From Lonicera japonica (Eukaryota; Streptophyta; Magnoliopsida; Dipsacales; Caprifoliaceae), in NCBI GenBank assembly GCA_021464415.1, contig CM038471.1, positions 75,312,414-75,376,413 of the forward strand: a DNA stretch of 64,000 bases, in the 5' to 3' direction. Positions 1 through 12,700 of the stretch are shown here, one piece after another. Position 1 is the first letter of the stretch. Each line of letters opens with the position of its first letter. Position numbers and translations under genes: made by a program. The notes under the pieces are model-generated. The model was not told the DNA's origin. It saw only the letters and a list, made by a program, of their open reading frames with translations, and ran no database searches.

Positions 1-438
1 AACGTGTTAAATCTTTCTTGTAAACCAAACGCTCTCATAACATTTTAAAACGTCACCTTAGAAAAAAAATCACTTTGCAATACCTCAATCCCAAGAAGAT
101 AATCTCACATTCTTTTCGGAATGTCTCAAATTGATAGTGCTATTTTTTTTGGAATGTAATTAATGTATCAAGTCTCACAATTGAAATTAAGTTGTATATA
201 TTTTGACAATTGATTAAGTTGAAGTTAAGATTTTCTTAAGAAATAAGAAAGTCAAAATGTCCCTCTTAAATTAATAATCTCACTTCAACTTCCCTACTAT
301 TTAATAAAATATAAATTTAAATATATTTAATGGTAAAAATAACTCTCATTATGGTGAGATGTGATTTATCAATTATATCCATGTAATTAAAAATATTAGT
401 CTATAAATAAATAGGGTCGTACTCCCTCCTTGAATCTT
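1..438. other. AT-rich intergenic DNA, no gene seen
   Basis: I see no coding region, RNA gene or delimited element here. The last nine bases (430-438) are the left target duplication of the Mutator-like element that follows. Confidence 0.5.
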
Positions 439-629
439 GAAATAATGGGTTATAAGGTCTCGTTCCATAATGTTTTATAACTCTAAGGACAGACTCATAT
501 TTAATAAAGGAAAATAGTACTAATTTCATAATTTGGTTTTACAATAAGAACACTTTTCATAATATTAATTTATTTTAAGGAAAGTGATAATTGTTGATGG
601 ACAAAAATACCCTGATATAATTCCCTCTC

Positions 630-1200
630 CCTCACTCCTCTCTCTCTCTTACAGAAATATAAATCGTTTATATATAAACCAAGCATTGTATGTTGTTGGT
701 GCTGCTAATGAACATTTCAACAACATCTCTTCTTCTTCTTCTTCCTCCTCTTCTTCTTCTTCTTTGTTTAATGAATTCTCTTTCTCTCTCTAAATCTTTT
801 TTTTCTGTAAAAGTATCTCTCTCTTGATCTTTAATGTGAGACACAGAGAGAGAGTTTGAAATTATGTGGGAAGTGTTTCTTCGATAGGACCGAAGGGAAT
901 GGGAGGCGGAAGATGACGTGTTTCCTACGAAAATGCCACTTGCTTTTAAAGAGGAGGCGGAAGAGGCTTGATGATTACTTGGATCTAGTTTTTCTTTTTG
1001 CAATTTGTGCGAAATTTGGTGGTAAAAGGAGAAAAGGCAAATCATAGATAAAATTGAAGGCGGTTGAGGTGGAGTGTCCAATTGATGATGAATCGAAAGC
1101 GTTCATGAAGGTTTCGAGAACATAGAAGACTAAGGAAGATGTTTATTTTGACAAGGATTTAGATTTGATTGGAGGTGTGAGAGATGAAGATCTCATCAAT
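630..1200 (+). pseudogene. unidentified gene-like payload inside MULE copy 1
   Basis: This stretch is less AT-rich than the element ends and lies where copy 2 carries a different sequence. A short frame at 856-1047 gives a basic, cysteine-containing peptide (starts KLCGKCFFDRTEGNGRRK, later RRRKRLDDYLDL). A second stretch near 1050-1200 reads as an acidic peptide (VEVECPIDDESKAF) broken by a stop. I cannot assign either to a family. A CT-rich tract at 727-800 produces serine or arginine runs in several frames, which I regard as low complexity. A captured host-gene fragment is an inference from position. Confidence 0.45.
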
Positions 1201-1217
1201 TTTTTTTATTTTTTTAT

Positions 1218-1818
1218 TGGTGCTAAAACTGATTTAGTATCATTGGTATAGTGAAATAGATTGGTGCTAAACAGATTTAGCACCATTCATGCTGAAACAG
1301 ATTGGTGCTAAACATTCTGGTTGGTGCTCAGAAGGTGCTAAATGCATTTAGCACCTTCTGGTTGCTGTCTAGAGCATATTCAGGTTATTGTTCAGAAGGT
1401 GCTAAATGCATTTAGCACATTCTGGTTGCTGTCCAGGTGGTGCTAAATGCATTTAGCACCTTCTGGTTGTGCATTTAGCATCTTCTGGTTATTGTTCAGA
1501 ATGTGCTAAATGCATTTAGCACCTTCTGGTTATTGTTCAGAATGTGCTACCTTCTGGTTGTGCATTCAGCATTTTCTGGTTATTATTCAGAAGGTGCTAA
1601 ATGCATTTAGCACCTTTTGGTTGTACATTTAGCATTTTCTGGTTATTATTCAGAAGGTGCTAAATGCATTTAGCACTTTCTGGTTGGTGCTCATATTTAG
1701 CACCTTCTGGTTGTGCATTTAGCATTTTTTGGTTATTGTTCAGAAGGTGCTAAATGCATTTAGCACCTTCTGGTTGCTGTCCAGAAGGTGCTAAATGCAT
1801 TTAGCACCTTCTGGTTGA
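1218..1818. repeat. array of short perfect palindromes (MULE copy 1)
   Basis: The perfect palindrome GTGCTAAATGCATTTAGCAC occurs eight times, with single-arm half copies between. In the cleanest units (1741-1772 and 1782-1813) the symmetry extends to 32 bp by CAGAAG/CTTCTG arms. Spacers are variants of GTTGCTGTCCA or GTTATTGTT. The same unit forms the array at 37542-38095. Each unit could fold as a hairpin in single-stranded DNA or RNA. The role is unknown. Confidence 0.9.
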
Positions 1819-1974
1819 TATTATTGTCATAATGTGACGTGAGATATTATAAAAAAGGGGTATTAGTGTATTTTTTGTATAGTGTCCTAAATTTACATTG
1901 CTAATTTTTAAGTGTCCTTTATAATTATATTATTATTAGAATAAGCCCTTATGTCTAATTGCCTCTTGAATCTT

Positions 1975-2702
1975 CCGGATCTCTACTTGTTTAAAAAAAA
2001 AAAAAAAAAACCAAGCAAAATTTCAATATTCAAAAAGAGTCTACCTTTTAAGCATTCTAATAGTCGAAAGCTCGTCCAACAAATTGTTAATTTGTAATAA
2101 AAACATATATAATTTGCACAATAAAATTTTTGGAAACATAAAATAATATATTTAGACTATTTATATTGTTAAAAAAATTCTCTCAACTAGTGTATAATAT
2201 TGCTTTAAAAAATTATACTATATGATTTTAAAATTTTACGTTGATCTCCCAATGAGTATGCTAACTTTAGTAATAATGCCACCTTATGTTTTAGTTGGAT
2301 AAGTAACATTTCGTGCCGACTCCTAGTAGTATTTTATTATCCACACGCGGCAGCCTAACATTATTTCCGTGCACAATTTGGGTATTGCACTCGAGAAATT
2401 CAATCCTGACATAATTATCCTAGCATGGGCCACAAGACACGACAATATACAAGCAAAAATCTAACCAAACTATGCATGCGCCAAAAGGTGCCCGCTTATA
2501 AATTCATGGTAAATTACTCTTGTGTCCCTTAAAGTTAGGTCGAGTTTCACTTTGATGCCTGATCTCACAACATGCACTTGTAATGTTCACAATAAAAAAT
2601 GACCCAATTAACTAATCACTTCAAATGTAGTCAGTCAAACACAACCTATTCAATATACAAGTATATGACTTGACTAATCCATTTAATAACTAGATTGTGT
2701 CT
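1975..2702. other. intergenic DNA between two mobile elements
   Basis: Holds a homopolymer A run near 1992-2009 and otherwise AT-rich sequence. No coding region or RNA gene can be supported. Confidence 0.45.
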
Positions 2703-2713
2703 TGTTAAATTGA

Positions 2714-3021
2714 CTTTTTTACCAAAATATACCACTTTTTGAACTTATTTACCAAACTAAACCACTTTTTAACATATTTATCAAAATAGCACACTTTTTA
2801 AAATAGTGATTTCAAATCACTATTTTAATGGAAAAATAGTGATTCGAAATCACTATTTTAAGTCGAATCTGGAAAAATAGTGACTTCAAATCACTATTTT
2901 AATGGAAAAATAGTGATTCGAAATCACTATTTTAAAAAGTGTGCTATTTTGGTAAATATGTTGAAAAATGATTTAGTTTGGCAAATAAGTTCAAAAAGTG
3001 GTCTATTTTGGTAAAAAACTC
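2714..3021. mobile_element. foldback MITE with near-perfect 150-bp arms
   Basis: The left arm begins CTTTTTTACCAAAATA and the right arm, read inward, begins GAGTTTTTTACCAAAATA. The arms match nearly throughout their length and meet at a short centre around 2865. The element is bracketed by an 11-bp direct repeat TGTTAAATTGA (2703-2713 and 3022-3032). Inside, the motif AAATAGTGATTTGAAATCAC-like recurs four times. A transcript of this region would form a long hairpin of the kind plants process into small RNAs. It has no coding capacity. The superfamily is not certain; the duplication length fits Mutator-type MITEs. Confidence 0.8.
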
Positions 3022-3776
3022 TGTTAAATTGAAAATGATCCTCTTACTAAACTGGTTAATCGTATCTAACACAAATTTGCCTCTAACTTATATGCTGGAC
3101 CCTAACCGGTTAACTTTGTGACAAATTCGTGCAGGTTTTCAAGTCACGTCGAATATAGCCACCTTAATTGTATTCCTAATTACAATGCAAGCTCAGACTA
3201 GAAAAGATGCCATAATTGTTCTTGAGGATTAAAACCAAAAACTTGTTTGATCTTCCAAAATTTGTCCAGGAACCCTAAGCTTTGTGTGAGAGATTTTCCG
3301 GGCTTGATTTTGGTGCAAAATGAACGACTAAGGTGTGAAAGTGTTTAAATAGGTCAAAATGAGTCAACCTCGTGCAATCTGCCCCAAAGCTCAAGTTCGA
3401 TTTTGGGCTACATCGATCCAATCTTTCGCAAGATTGAAGTACTGAAATGCATTAGTTTCATTAGACAACAGTACAAATTCTTTCATTTGAGGTGCACTCC
3501 AATACTCCATGCCCATACAAGAAAATCAACCCCCCCGGGTACTTTTATTTAGTACCAAAATCATTTTATACAGTGCATTTATATATATATATATATACTA
3601 TCTTCTAAAGTACAAAAAAAAAAAAAAAAAAAAAAGAGTTACCCTGAGGCTTGTGTGTATCATCAGTCTTATTGAGAGGCTATGCATACTGACTTGAGAA
3701 CTCCCTTTTTCTCCTCTAAAGAGTTTTGAGGGTGTCCTTGAGTGCTTATGTGCCCATCAAGAAGCAATTTTTGTAA

Positions 3777-6700
3777 TTATTTTGTTCCCCACCCGGGGAT
3801 GTTAGCAGTAGCTTCATTCACCATCTTTACAAGAGTAATCTGAAAACAGATAAAAAGAGAAAATGAGTGAGTTTGTGTGAATAAAAAGTTAGAATCATTA
3901 TCAGTTTAAGCATTGAGCATAAAACCATGGGTGTTAACAGTTAAAAGCAAGTATTTAGCAGTGATTATGTGTAATAATACATGTAGCAAATTAATTGACC
4001 AATTTTCAGAGCAGAAAAGTTTGGCTTCAAAATCATCCGCTTGGCATACTTTGGGGACACGTGTCTTTAATGCATCAGAAACCTAGGAAACGTCTCGTTG
4101 AAGTTCTAGGAAAAGTCTCTTCGAAGTTGCTTGGATCGGAATGCTACCCTGGTGAATTTATCCTATCAGTCTATCTTTTAACTTCATAGCCCAAATGTAA
4201 AGATAGAGAAAGAGAGGAGCACTTAGATACCGTCGACATAGAGAAAGAGAGATTAGAGAGCTCGAGACTCAAGTAAGTCTTCAATATTTTACTAATTTAC
4301 CTTCATCCGAGTGTGAAATAAATTTGGAGAGTAATAAATTACACTTTATCCAAGATTCTCTGAATACTACTTGTTGTTTCAGGAAAAATTGTTCTGTATT
4401 TGCAAATATAAGCGCAATATATTTTATTTTACTACATTATAAACACGTACATGTCCTACTTTTTGACATTTTCGAATCACCACACCCACATCTTTGCTAA
4501 ATAGATATTCTAAGAATATACTGAATAACTAAAAAGAAACATTATCTTGATAAAAGAGCATTATGACAGTAAGGATTAAAAGCCTTTGAAAGTGCATTAA
4601 ACATTTAAACCAAAATCACGAAATTCTCGGACCTTTCTTTGGCATTTGTCAGAGACTCTGACGATGACAAAGATTGTCAAGGTAATTCAAACTCTACAAG
4701 AAACCTTTCGGGTGCGTTCCATAAAAGAGTTGGGGAGTGATTTAAAAAACGATCAACTTTTATTACAAGTTGGAAAACTAGGTGAATGATTTAGTGATAT
4801 GTTCTTCATCTTTTCCACTTTTCCATGGAAATAATTTCTTAACCTTTCCCTAAAGAATTAATTGAACTCTGTAAAAACCGAAAGAGTACTATTACATCTC
4901 ACTAGATCACTCGTCTCTTTTTCTAATTTCTCATACTATTTTTATAATCATTTTCCAACATTTTTAATCAAACACATCCATCGAGTACTTATATTGGTTG
5001 GTCTACAACTACAAGGCTCCAAATTTAGTTATGATACAACTCCTAATCACTATACCAAATGAATATGTTCCCATTTTGGCACGTCTTGCTTATTATGGGT
5101 TTCGTTTAAGTTTCTATCACATCTTCCAAATCTATCCAATTATTTGAATCCTATCTTGTCCGAATGTACTGTATCAAACCACTGACAAAATAACAGGACA
5201 AGATGATGGCAGGTGAGATGGAAATACACCAGTTTCATAATGGACGTTCTCATAAAGCAGGATAGAGCTATTATTGTAACAAGTAGGGTATGTCTGAAAT
5301 GTTGGAAATACGATTGAAAACAATACTAAATTTATGAGAAGTTGGAAAAAGAGTTGAGAGATTTGTTGAAAAGTTCTACTGTATTTCAGTTTTTCCATGG
5401 AATCAAATTCTTTGGGCGATGAGTAAGAAAAACTTTCCATGAGAAAAGGTAAAAATAAAAATAAAAAATGGAGAACATCTTATCAAATCACTCATCTCCT
5501 TTTTCAACTTCTCATGAATTTAGTAGTTTTTTTAATCATTCACCCTCCGCCCCCAAAAAGTGTAACGCATTAAGAGGCGGCTGAAAATGAATAACCCTGC
5601 ATAGTTGGGAGAAAAAGCAGAGAACACTTACCAATATGCACAATATTATAGCAGAAATTCTAAGAAAAAGACAAGGCACAAAAGGAATTTTAATACAAAG
5701 GCGACTTTTTCTTTTCGATAAGAAACAGAAAAATAATGGAAGGTTAATTGAAACAGTTGAACCTGTATGCTAACAGCAATAAAATGTTTATAAAGATAGA
5801 AGAAAATTAGTTAATGCGAAGATTATGGTTAAAAGAGCATAATGTACTTAATTAAAAGATGAAATTTCACCAGACATACCACACTCTCAGGAACTCCTGG
5901 AGGAGGCAAAGATAGGTTTCTAGGTGGAGGTCCACGCAGATACGATCTCTTATCAAATCGCCACTCTCCAAATTTTCCATACGTTAGTTCACCCTGCATG
6001 TCATAGAATAATACGAAGTAGACATTTACAGAGATAATGAACATGAGTCTTCACCAAAGTAATAGGACAACAAATACCACACAATTAGGGAAATAGCAAA
6101 TACAACATACATACTACTTCAACCAAAATCAGAAGTCACGTCTCCTATTTTGGTACTTACTAAAAATGATGGTCACGTTTCGTATTTGGGACATAATCAA
6201 TGGACCAAATTGCATGATAGTAAATAAGATAAGGCTTCCTTTTTTTTTTCAAAAAAAAGAAGAAAAAGGAAGGTCTAAGTCTCTTCCTTAAACTAAACAA
6301 CGAAATCCCCCAAATCCTCCTTGGTGAGACTCAAACCTTGGATCTCTCCTAGGTCCGAGTGGGTGCCTTTCCCAACTAGGCTAAGCCCACTTGCTCAAAA
6401 ATAAGCTTAGTTCTTGACCAGTAATCACGTGGAAGTCAGTGTTTTCCCTAAAAAATATGCGGAAATCAAAATGTGACTCATAATTTGGGACAGAGGGAGA
6501 AGGAAAATTGTCAACTTTCGAGTAGAAGAATCCCTTTTTCTTTTCTTTTTACCTTCATGTTATAGTCGCATCCATAAGTGTAATGGATGATAAACCTTTT
6601 GCCAATTTCCAAATCCCATGGGGGCTGAAAAATTAACATTTCAAGGACTTTTAAATATATAGTCTGTATTTACACATACTTTAGTTGAATCTGTAATGCA

Positions 6701-9700
6701 ATAAAGATAGCATCGAGAAGCTTAAAAAGGTTCAAATTCAAAACCTGTAGCATAAAATCCTTCCGAAGAATATGCTGCACACCATGCAAAGCAGAGGCCA
6801 CAGCATATCCATACCTTAGTCAATAAATAGAATGCATAAATGTCAAAAATCTAATTATAAATTAATTTGCATATAGATCATTGTTCTTCGTAAGATTCAA
6901 CTCACATTTCTAGCACCCATCCAAAAGTTTTATCTGTCTCTGGATCTGCTTTCATTCTCAAAGATACATTCATCCATGTAGGTGCAATTTTCTCTAGCAA
7001 ATCCTGAATTAGGTGATGCAGTCAATTCACATCCAAAAAGAAAAAAAATCAAGAGAAAAGGAAGATAAGCAAAGAAATTACAACCCAAATATATGATCTA
7101 GCATCAATAATAAATAATAAATTCAAATTATTTAAGAAAACTATTTTAATAAAAATTTCAAAAAAATAATTGCCTTTTAACTGAATCAGATTGATAGTTC
7201 CACTTTCCTTTTTTGGATGTCTCAAATTGATTGTCCCATTTCCCTTTTAGGACATAATCATCATACCAAATCTCACGGCAAGAAAATAAGTTTTCTTGAC
7301 CACTGATTAGGTCGAAATTAGAGTTTCCTTAAAGAGGTGCCAAAGTCAAAGTGGTTTATTAATTTGAGAGGGAGGGATTAGTAGATTTTACCTTTTTAAT
7401 AATAACAGGAGAATTGCCAATAGGATCAATATTAGTTACAGGGCCATTCTCTTCGGGAAAATATTTCCTTATTATTTTTTCATTTTCTGCAGGTTTGATG
7501 TAGAAAAAGGGGAAGGCAGCAGGAAAATTCCTGTGAGCCAAATTAGGCAGTGGACGTATAAATATGTGATCAGGCTCTGCCATCAATATGTATCTGCACA
7601 AGTTGCACAAGAATGAGCATTAATAAACTAACCCAATTTCACAGCATTGATGTAAGGAAACTCACTCTTCCTCAATTGTAGCCTTTTCTAGCCATTGCAC
7701 AAAGGCCCATGGTCTATTTAAAACAATGTACCCCTGGATAGAACATACGAAAACCATATAAGTAAGCCAATCAAAAATAGTCGTATAAACCTACGATGAG
7801 CACCATTTGCATGTTTCATCAAACGATAGGAGGTGAAAAAGGATATGAATAAAAATCAAGTTCAACCACTCGAAGAAATTTGTTAGGAATCATCTCTCCC
7901 AAAAGCTTAAGTTTTTAGGTAGTGGGCCAACAATGTATATCATGCTCTTCAACACTCCCCCTCACGTTCGACCCCCACTCACACATGGAGAGACAAACCA
8001 AACCAAAAGTGCACTTTGTGCACAAACAACAACACAAAGGAAGAAACAAATGCAAGCAGGAGGATTCGAACTCGAGACCTTGCAGAACCGCTCTGATACC
8101 ATGTTAGAAACCATCTCTCCCAAAAGCTTAAGCTTTTAGGAGAAGTGGGCCAACAATGTATATCACGCTCTTCAACAAAATTAATTGATCAAAATTGAAA
8201 ATTCATAGATGTTTAAAGCAAAAGTTCATCGGAACATTCCAAGTTTGTTTAAAAATTCCAATCTTGATGAAAGCTACAAATGTGAAAATAGTCATGAACA
8301 AAAATAAAAGTCAGAGAAAGTAAAAATATCATTCATATCACAAATAACCTTGTACAATATTCATTAGGCAAAGATTTGAGGAAAAGAATGTATCATTCCC
8401 AGGAAGTATCTCAACACATACCTAAAGCTAAATTTTGCGCACATGCAACACTTGTGCTTTTAAACAAACAGTTCCTAATCAATAGAATTGAGTAAATTCA
8501 GTGGCATATTAAGATTCAAACACCACTAAATACATAATGAAGAGTTACAAACATCTACTCAACTCAATTAAACAAAGCCTTATCAGAACTATTGGAGTCA
8601 GCTACATAATTATTATTTATCACTCATCCATCATTGTCCATGTCCGTTTTTACAGAACACACAATGTTATATTGCTTTACTGTCTCCACCCAAATAATTT
8701 TGGTTAATCACCTACCCCAAAAATAAGCATCAATTTGATCACATTGTTCGTTCTCACTAGTGCAAATTAGAAGTCCTCTCAGTGCATGGCTGAACCCCCT
8801 AGTCTCTTTTTTTTTTAATTAATTTACCTTTTATTAGTGCTACTAGTACTGCCTAACTAATAATGCTTTCACAATTTATTTTTATTTGTCTTACCTATAA
8901 TCTAAGTTAGCATTCATCATTTCAATCACACTCATATGCCTAGTCTTCTACTTGCTCAACATTTTGTCGATCTCGTTGACAGTTTTCGAAAAATAAAATA
9001 AAATTACAACTTGATCATGAAAAATACCAAACAAACTTGACGTAACCTACTCTGATCCTCTAAGCAACATCACCTTCACTCTCTCCTTCACAATTATTGA
9101 GTCTAACAACAAAAACCTTTGGTACTCTTTTAAAGGAATATCTACACCTTAATAAGTGGGCCTAGAGAGAAATATCATTAAAAAGAAGGTGGATTTGAAA
9201 ATCCCAAAACCGGTAGCATACAAGATAGCATAAGGGGGGACAAAAAATCAACAACTCAAAATAAAAGAACAAAACTGAAAACTAGGCTAATGAGAAGCCC
9301 AACCCAGATCACAAGACCGAACACAACCCCAAATATATGCAGAAGAAATATTGTGGTATACACACGTGAACTTGAGCACTTGGATGTTCCTCGCTGCATA
9401 TATTAAGCATGTTTTAAAAAATGTGAAACTTCTCATGTTAAGAATAGTATATTTGAGTTCTAATCCTTCTCATGCACGTTTTGCTCTTAGACATGACCTT
9501 AGGATAACCGAACATAAAAAACCATATTTGCAGTTGAGCTTGAAGACTGGTTTGGTAAAGATAAATTTACTCTTGGTTCAAATTATAAAAATGGAGGTAA
9601 TACATATTCCTAGGATCTCCTATCTAGTAATAAAGTACTACTTATTGTATAAAAGGTATTTACTAGTCAGTTGGTCCACAAAAGCATAAAGTCAAACCAT

Positions 9701-12700
9701 ATGCAGTGTATATTTAGAATTAAGATAATTGTAAGAATCTTGTAAGAGAAAAATCTGTGGATGTGCAGCCTGTAGGATCCTTGGAGGTATCGAAAATTTC
9801 AAGAATATGGAAGCTTGTGAAAGGGTCTTCAAGTATAGAACAGAAGATTATAGATTTGAACAGATATCCTTCGTGTTTCAAATCAAAGATTAAGGACAGA
9901 TGATGATGACAGGAGAGGAATAAAAAGAGAAAGTAACCTGACAACTGATTTGGTGGCACAGCATGGTTGATAGAACTGAATCAGGCTTCAAAAAGTTTTG
10001 AAAAATCATCCTGTCAAAAGTATTAAGCTTTGCATGCTTTATTTTGGTTACAAAAACAATCAACAGTGGATGAAGATCTGCGATGTTATTGAAGCTAGAA
10101 AATGGAGATGTCACTAAGGGTCCATTTGATAAAAAATTGGAAAATAAGAGAACATCTCATCAAATCCCTCTCTTTTTCCATCTTCACATAAATGTAAAAG
10201 TGTTTCATTCATTTTCCAACTTTTTACCAAACATACCCATAAATGTGCTTTTTTTTTTCCAGCAGGAAGAAAGAGTGAAGCAACATTGGAAAGGGGTTGC
10301 AAATTCTATATATTGACTTATCTTTTCTCAGAGCTTCAAGCTAGGAATTAACTGAAACAGTCAAACAAGAGAAGGAAAGACCTGCAAACAAATATCATCA
10401 AAGAGAATGAAAAGGACTGATTCGCAGTAAGCCTCATAACTCTTATGACAGCATTGTGAAGAAAAAATTCCAACAGGGAGAAGCAAATAAGAAGAAAGAA
10501 GAGATCATTCATTGGCAGAGAATGGCAGTACGTGTAAAGAGAGAAGGCTCGGGACTCCGGAATAGGCACTCAAAGAGATGAACCTTTTCAATCAGTTAAA
10601 GCATTTTTGCGAGTAAGAAATCACAACTAGATAGGAACCTCTTTCGGTTTACAACATGGGCAAGCATGGGTGCACCCTATAGATCTGTCTGGAAGCAAGA
10701 GGCCCCTACTTAAACAAGGAGCAAACTTCATGGGCTCAACAAGGAACAACAACTCTCATAACTGTGCAAGCTGTGCCTAGGTTTAACACCACCAAGCACC
10801 TTGGAAGAGGCTCGAATCCAAGCGTTGAGCTAGTAGAACAACCACCCTTACAACTAGGCCACCCTTCAGTTGCAAGGAATACATGTTGAGAGGTCCCTAT
10901 TTGATCAAGTTGCATAAATGGGAAGAGGGAAACATTTATGAAGATAAGAACATTATTGCAGGGTTTGGATTAGAATTGAAGGGTTACTTCTCAATTTACA
11001 AGAAAAAAAAATGATGCCTTTACAAAAGTTGGAGAAAATGCATGGGATTGGTGGTTATAGATAGAAAAACTGAATCTTTATAGAGGGTGTGTCCCAGTGC
11101 TAAAGGACCCCCACCCGAATTGCATACTGAGTGGTTTGGCGAGACGTTCTATTCCTCGTATGATGTAGAATTGAAGGGTGTGTCCCGCTGCGTATAATGT
11201 AGGTTTGTTCAAACTTCAAAGGAAAGTCCATCTGAAATTTGGTTGGAATCTCTAGCGCATTGTTTCCTTTTAAAAACCTGAGATTGCCAGTTATTGTTGA
11301 GCTGCCAAGAGGCCCAAGACTGACTGAGTAGCAACATTATACTGTAGTCCCTTTCATGTCTCGGCCCTCAAATAACAATTCTCCGTGACGAGCTCGCTAA
11401 CTACACGACAAAGGGTATCTAGATGAATAAAAAAAAAACCGTGGAGTCTCATAGTCATTAGCACCAAGGGTTGTTGGAAATCATATTTTACTTATTATTA
11501 TTACGTTATGAGGTGTTACTAGGTATCTTTTGTACTTCCCATAAATAAGGGATCTTATAAATTTAGCCTTTGATTAGGATTTGATCAAGTAGGCTATAAT
11601 GTCCTTTTTTGTCTTCTTTTATTTATGTTGCTTCCTCATTGTAACATTAGTTTTTATATATAGATATATGCTCTGAGCCTCCATTTGGGTAAGCCATTAC
11701 AAAATTCTTCTGTTTCTATATGTTGCTAGAGCGCTACTTTATTGTCCCGTCAACATAATCCCGCCCTTCCCCATTAATAAAAAGCATCGTAGCATCAGCC
11801 CAATATCTATAATTTGGCATTTTGGCCATGCAGCCGAATTGCATTCGGACTCGGTCAAACAATATAACTCATACAATAGACCATATGCCATATCCTGATC
11901 AAAGTGAAGTTACAATGTAATGAAGATAAAGCAACGAATCAAAAGGTAGAGACAAAATTCAACACATCTGAGACTAAACACACTTATCCAAACAAAAGCA
12001 GAACGAAAACTCTAAGAGAAAGCTCTAATACCACGATGCCCTTTGGTATGCTAACTTTGAAGTCAGGATTACAATCAAGGAGGGAGAGAAGAAAGGGAGA
12101 AAATTATCTTATAAATTAAATTATAAAAATAATCATTGCAATACATCAGCCTATCTAGACTATATATAGCCAACAACGAAAAGAAGAAATGTCTCAGGTG
12201 CCACCAAAAACTGATAAAAACACTTAGGCTGACGGAAAAATATCTTTCACTCTCTCCAGACAAACAGAGCCTCCAATCTAGTAGATAACACCTAGTGATT
12301 AGTTCTATAAAATATTGTAACTGGCAGAAAGACTTATACAATCCTCAAGCTCCTACTACTCATTAAGTACGAGCCTACTATGAAACATTTATATTCCCTC
12401 TCAAAGTACTCATCTAATGGATCCTTTATAGTTTTTTCACCGTCCAGTCCATTACTATATTCCCCCATAGCAACAAGAAATAAATTAGTCATGTTAGCAG
12501 TAACCACAAACCCAATTTAACAAAGGCAGAAGACCTTGTAAGTTTTCTATATGGTTTTAAACATCAAAGATGGAACATACAAGCAATTGTTCTTACGTTA
12601 TAAGTTGTTTCTCCTCATGATCTAATGTTTAAAAAGGGTCCGACTCAGCATGAGCTACGCCAAGCTCAAGAAAAAACACATACTAAATAGAGAAAAGGGC

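Larger units (their letters stand above)
439..1965 (+). mobile_element. Pack-MULE-like element, copy 1
   Basis: The element is flanked by a perfect 9-bp direct repeat, TTGAATCTT, at 430-438 and 1966-1974, the duplication size typical of Mutator-like elements. Its left end begins GAAATAATGGG and its right end, read inward, begins GAGGCAATTAGACATAAGGG. Both ends recur in the second copy at 37017-38996. Order inside: a left terminal region of about 180 bp, a gene-like payload (about 630-1200), a palindromic array (1218-1818), and a right terminal region. No transposase is present, so it would need a transposase in trans. It lies downstream of the HPAT gene. Boundaries are directly seen; the superfamily is inferred from duplication length and long degenerate termini. 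Confidence 0.85.

Noticed and set aside
668..1081. 137-aa minus-strand frame with an Arg-rich tract
   Set aside because: The Arg/Ser runs come from a CTT/CCT simple repeat at 727-800 inside the MULE payload; no family similarity.
1218..1818. Resemblance to a CRISPR array (short repeats with spacers)
   Set aside because: Repeats are fully palindromic, spacers are themselves repeated, no cas genes, and the setting is plant nuclear DNA inside a transposon.
7922..8139. Two overlapping plus-strand frames (61 and 68 aa)
   Set aside because: They lie wholly within the TRIM element and run across its primer binding site; shadow frames.
9351..9689. 112-aa plus-strand frame in HPAT intron 1
   Set aside because: Antisense to HPAT, no recognised domain, composition as expected by chance in AT-rich DNA.
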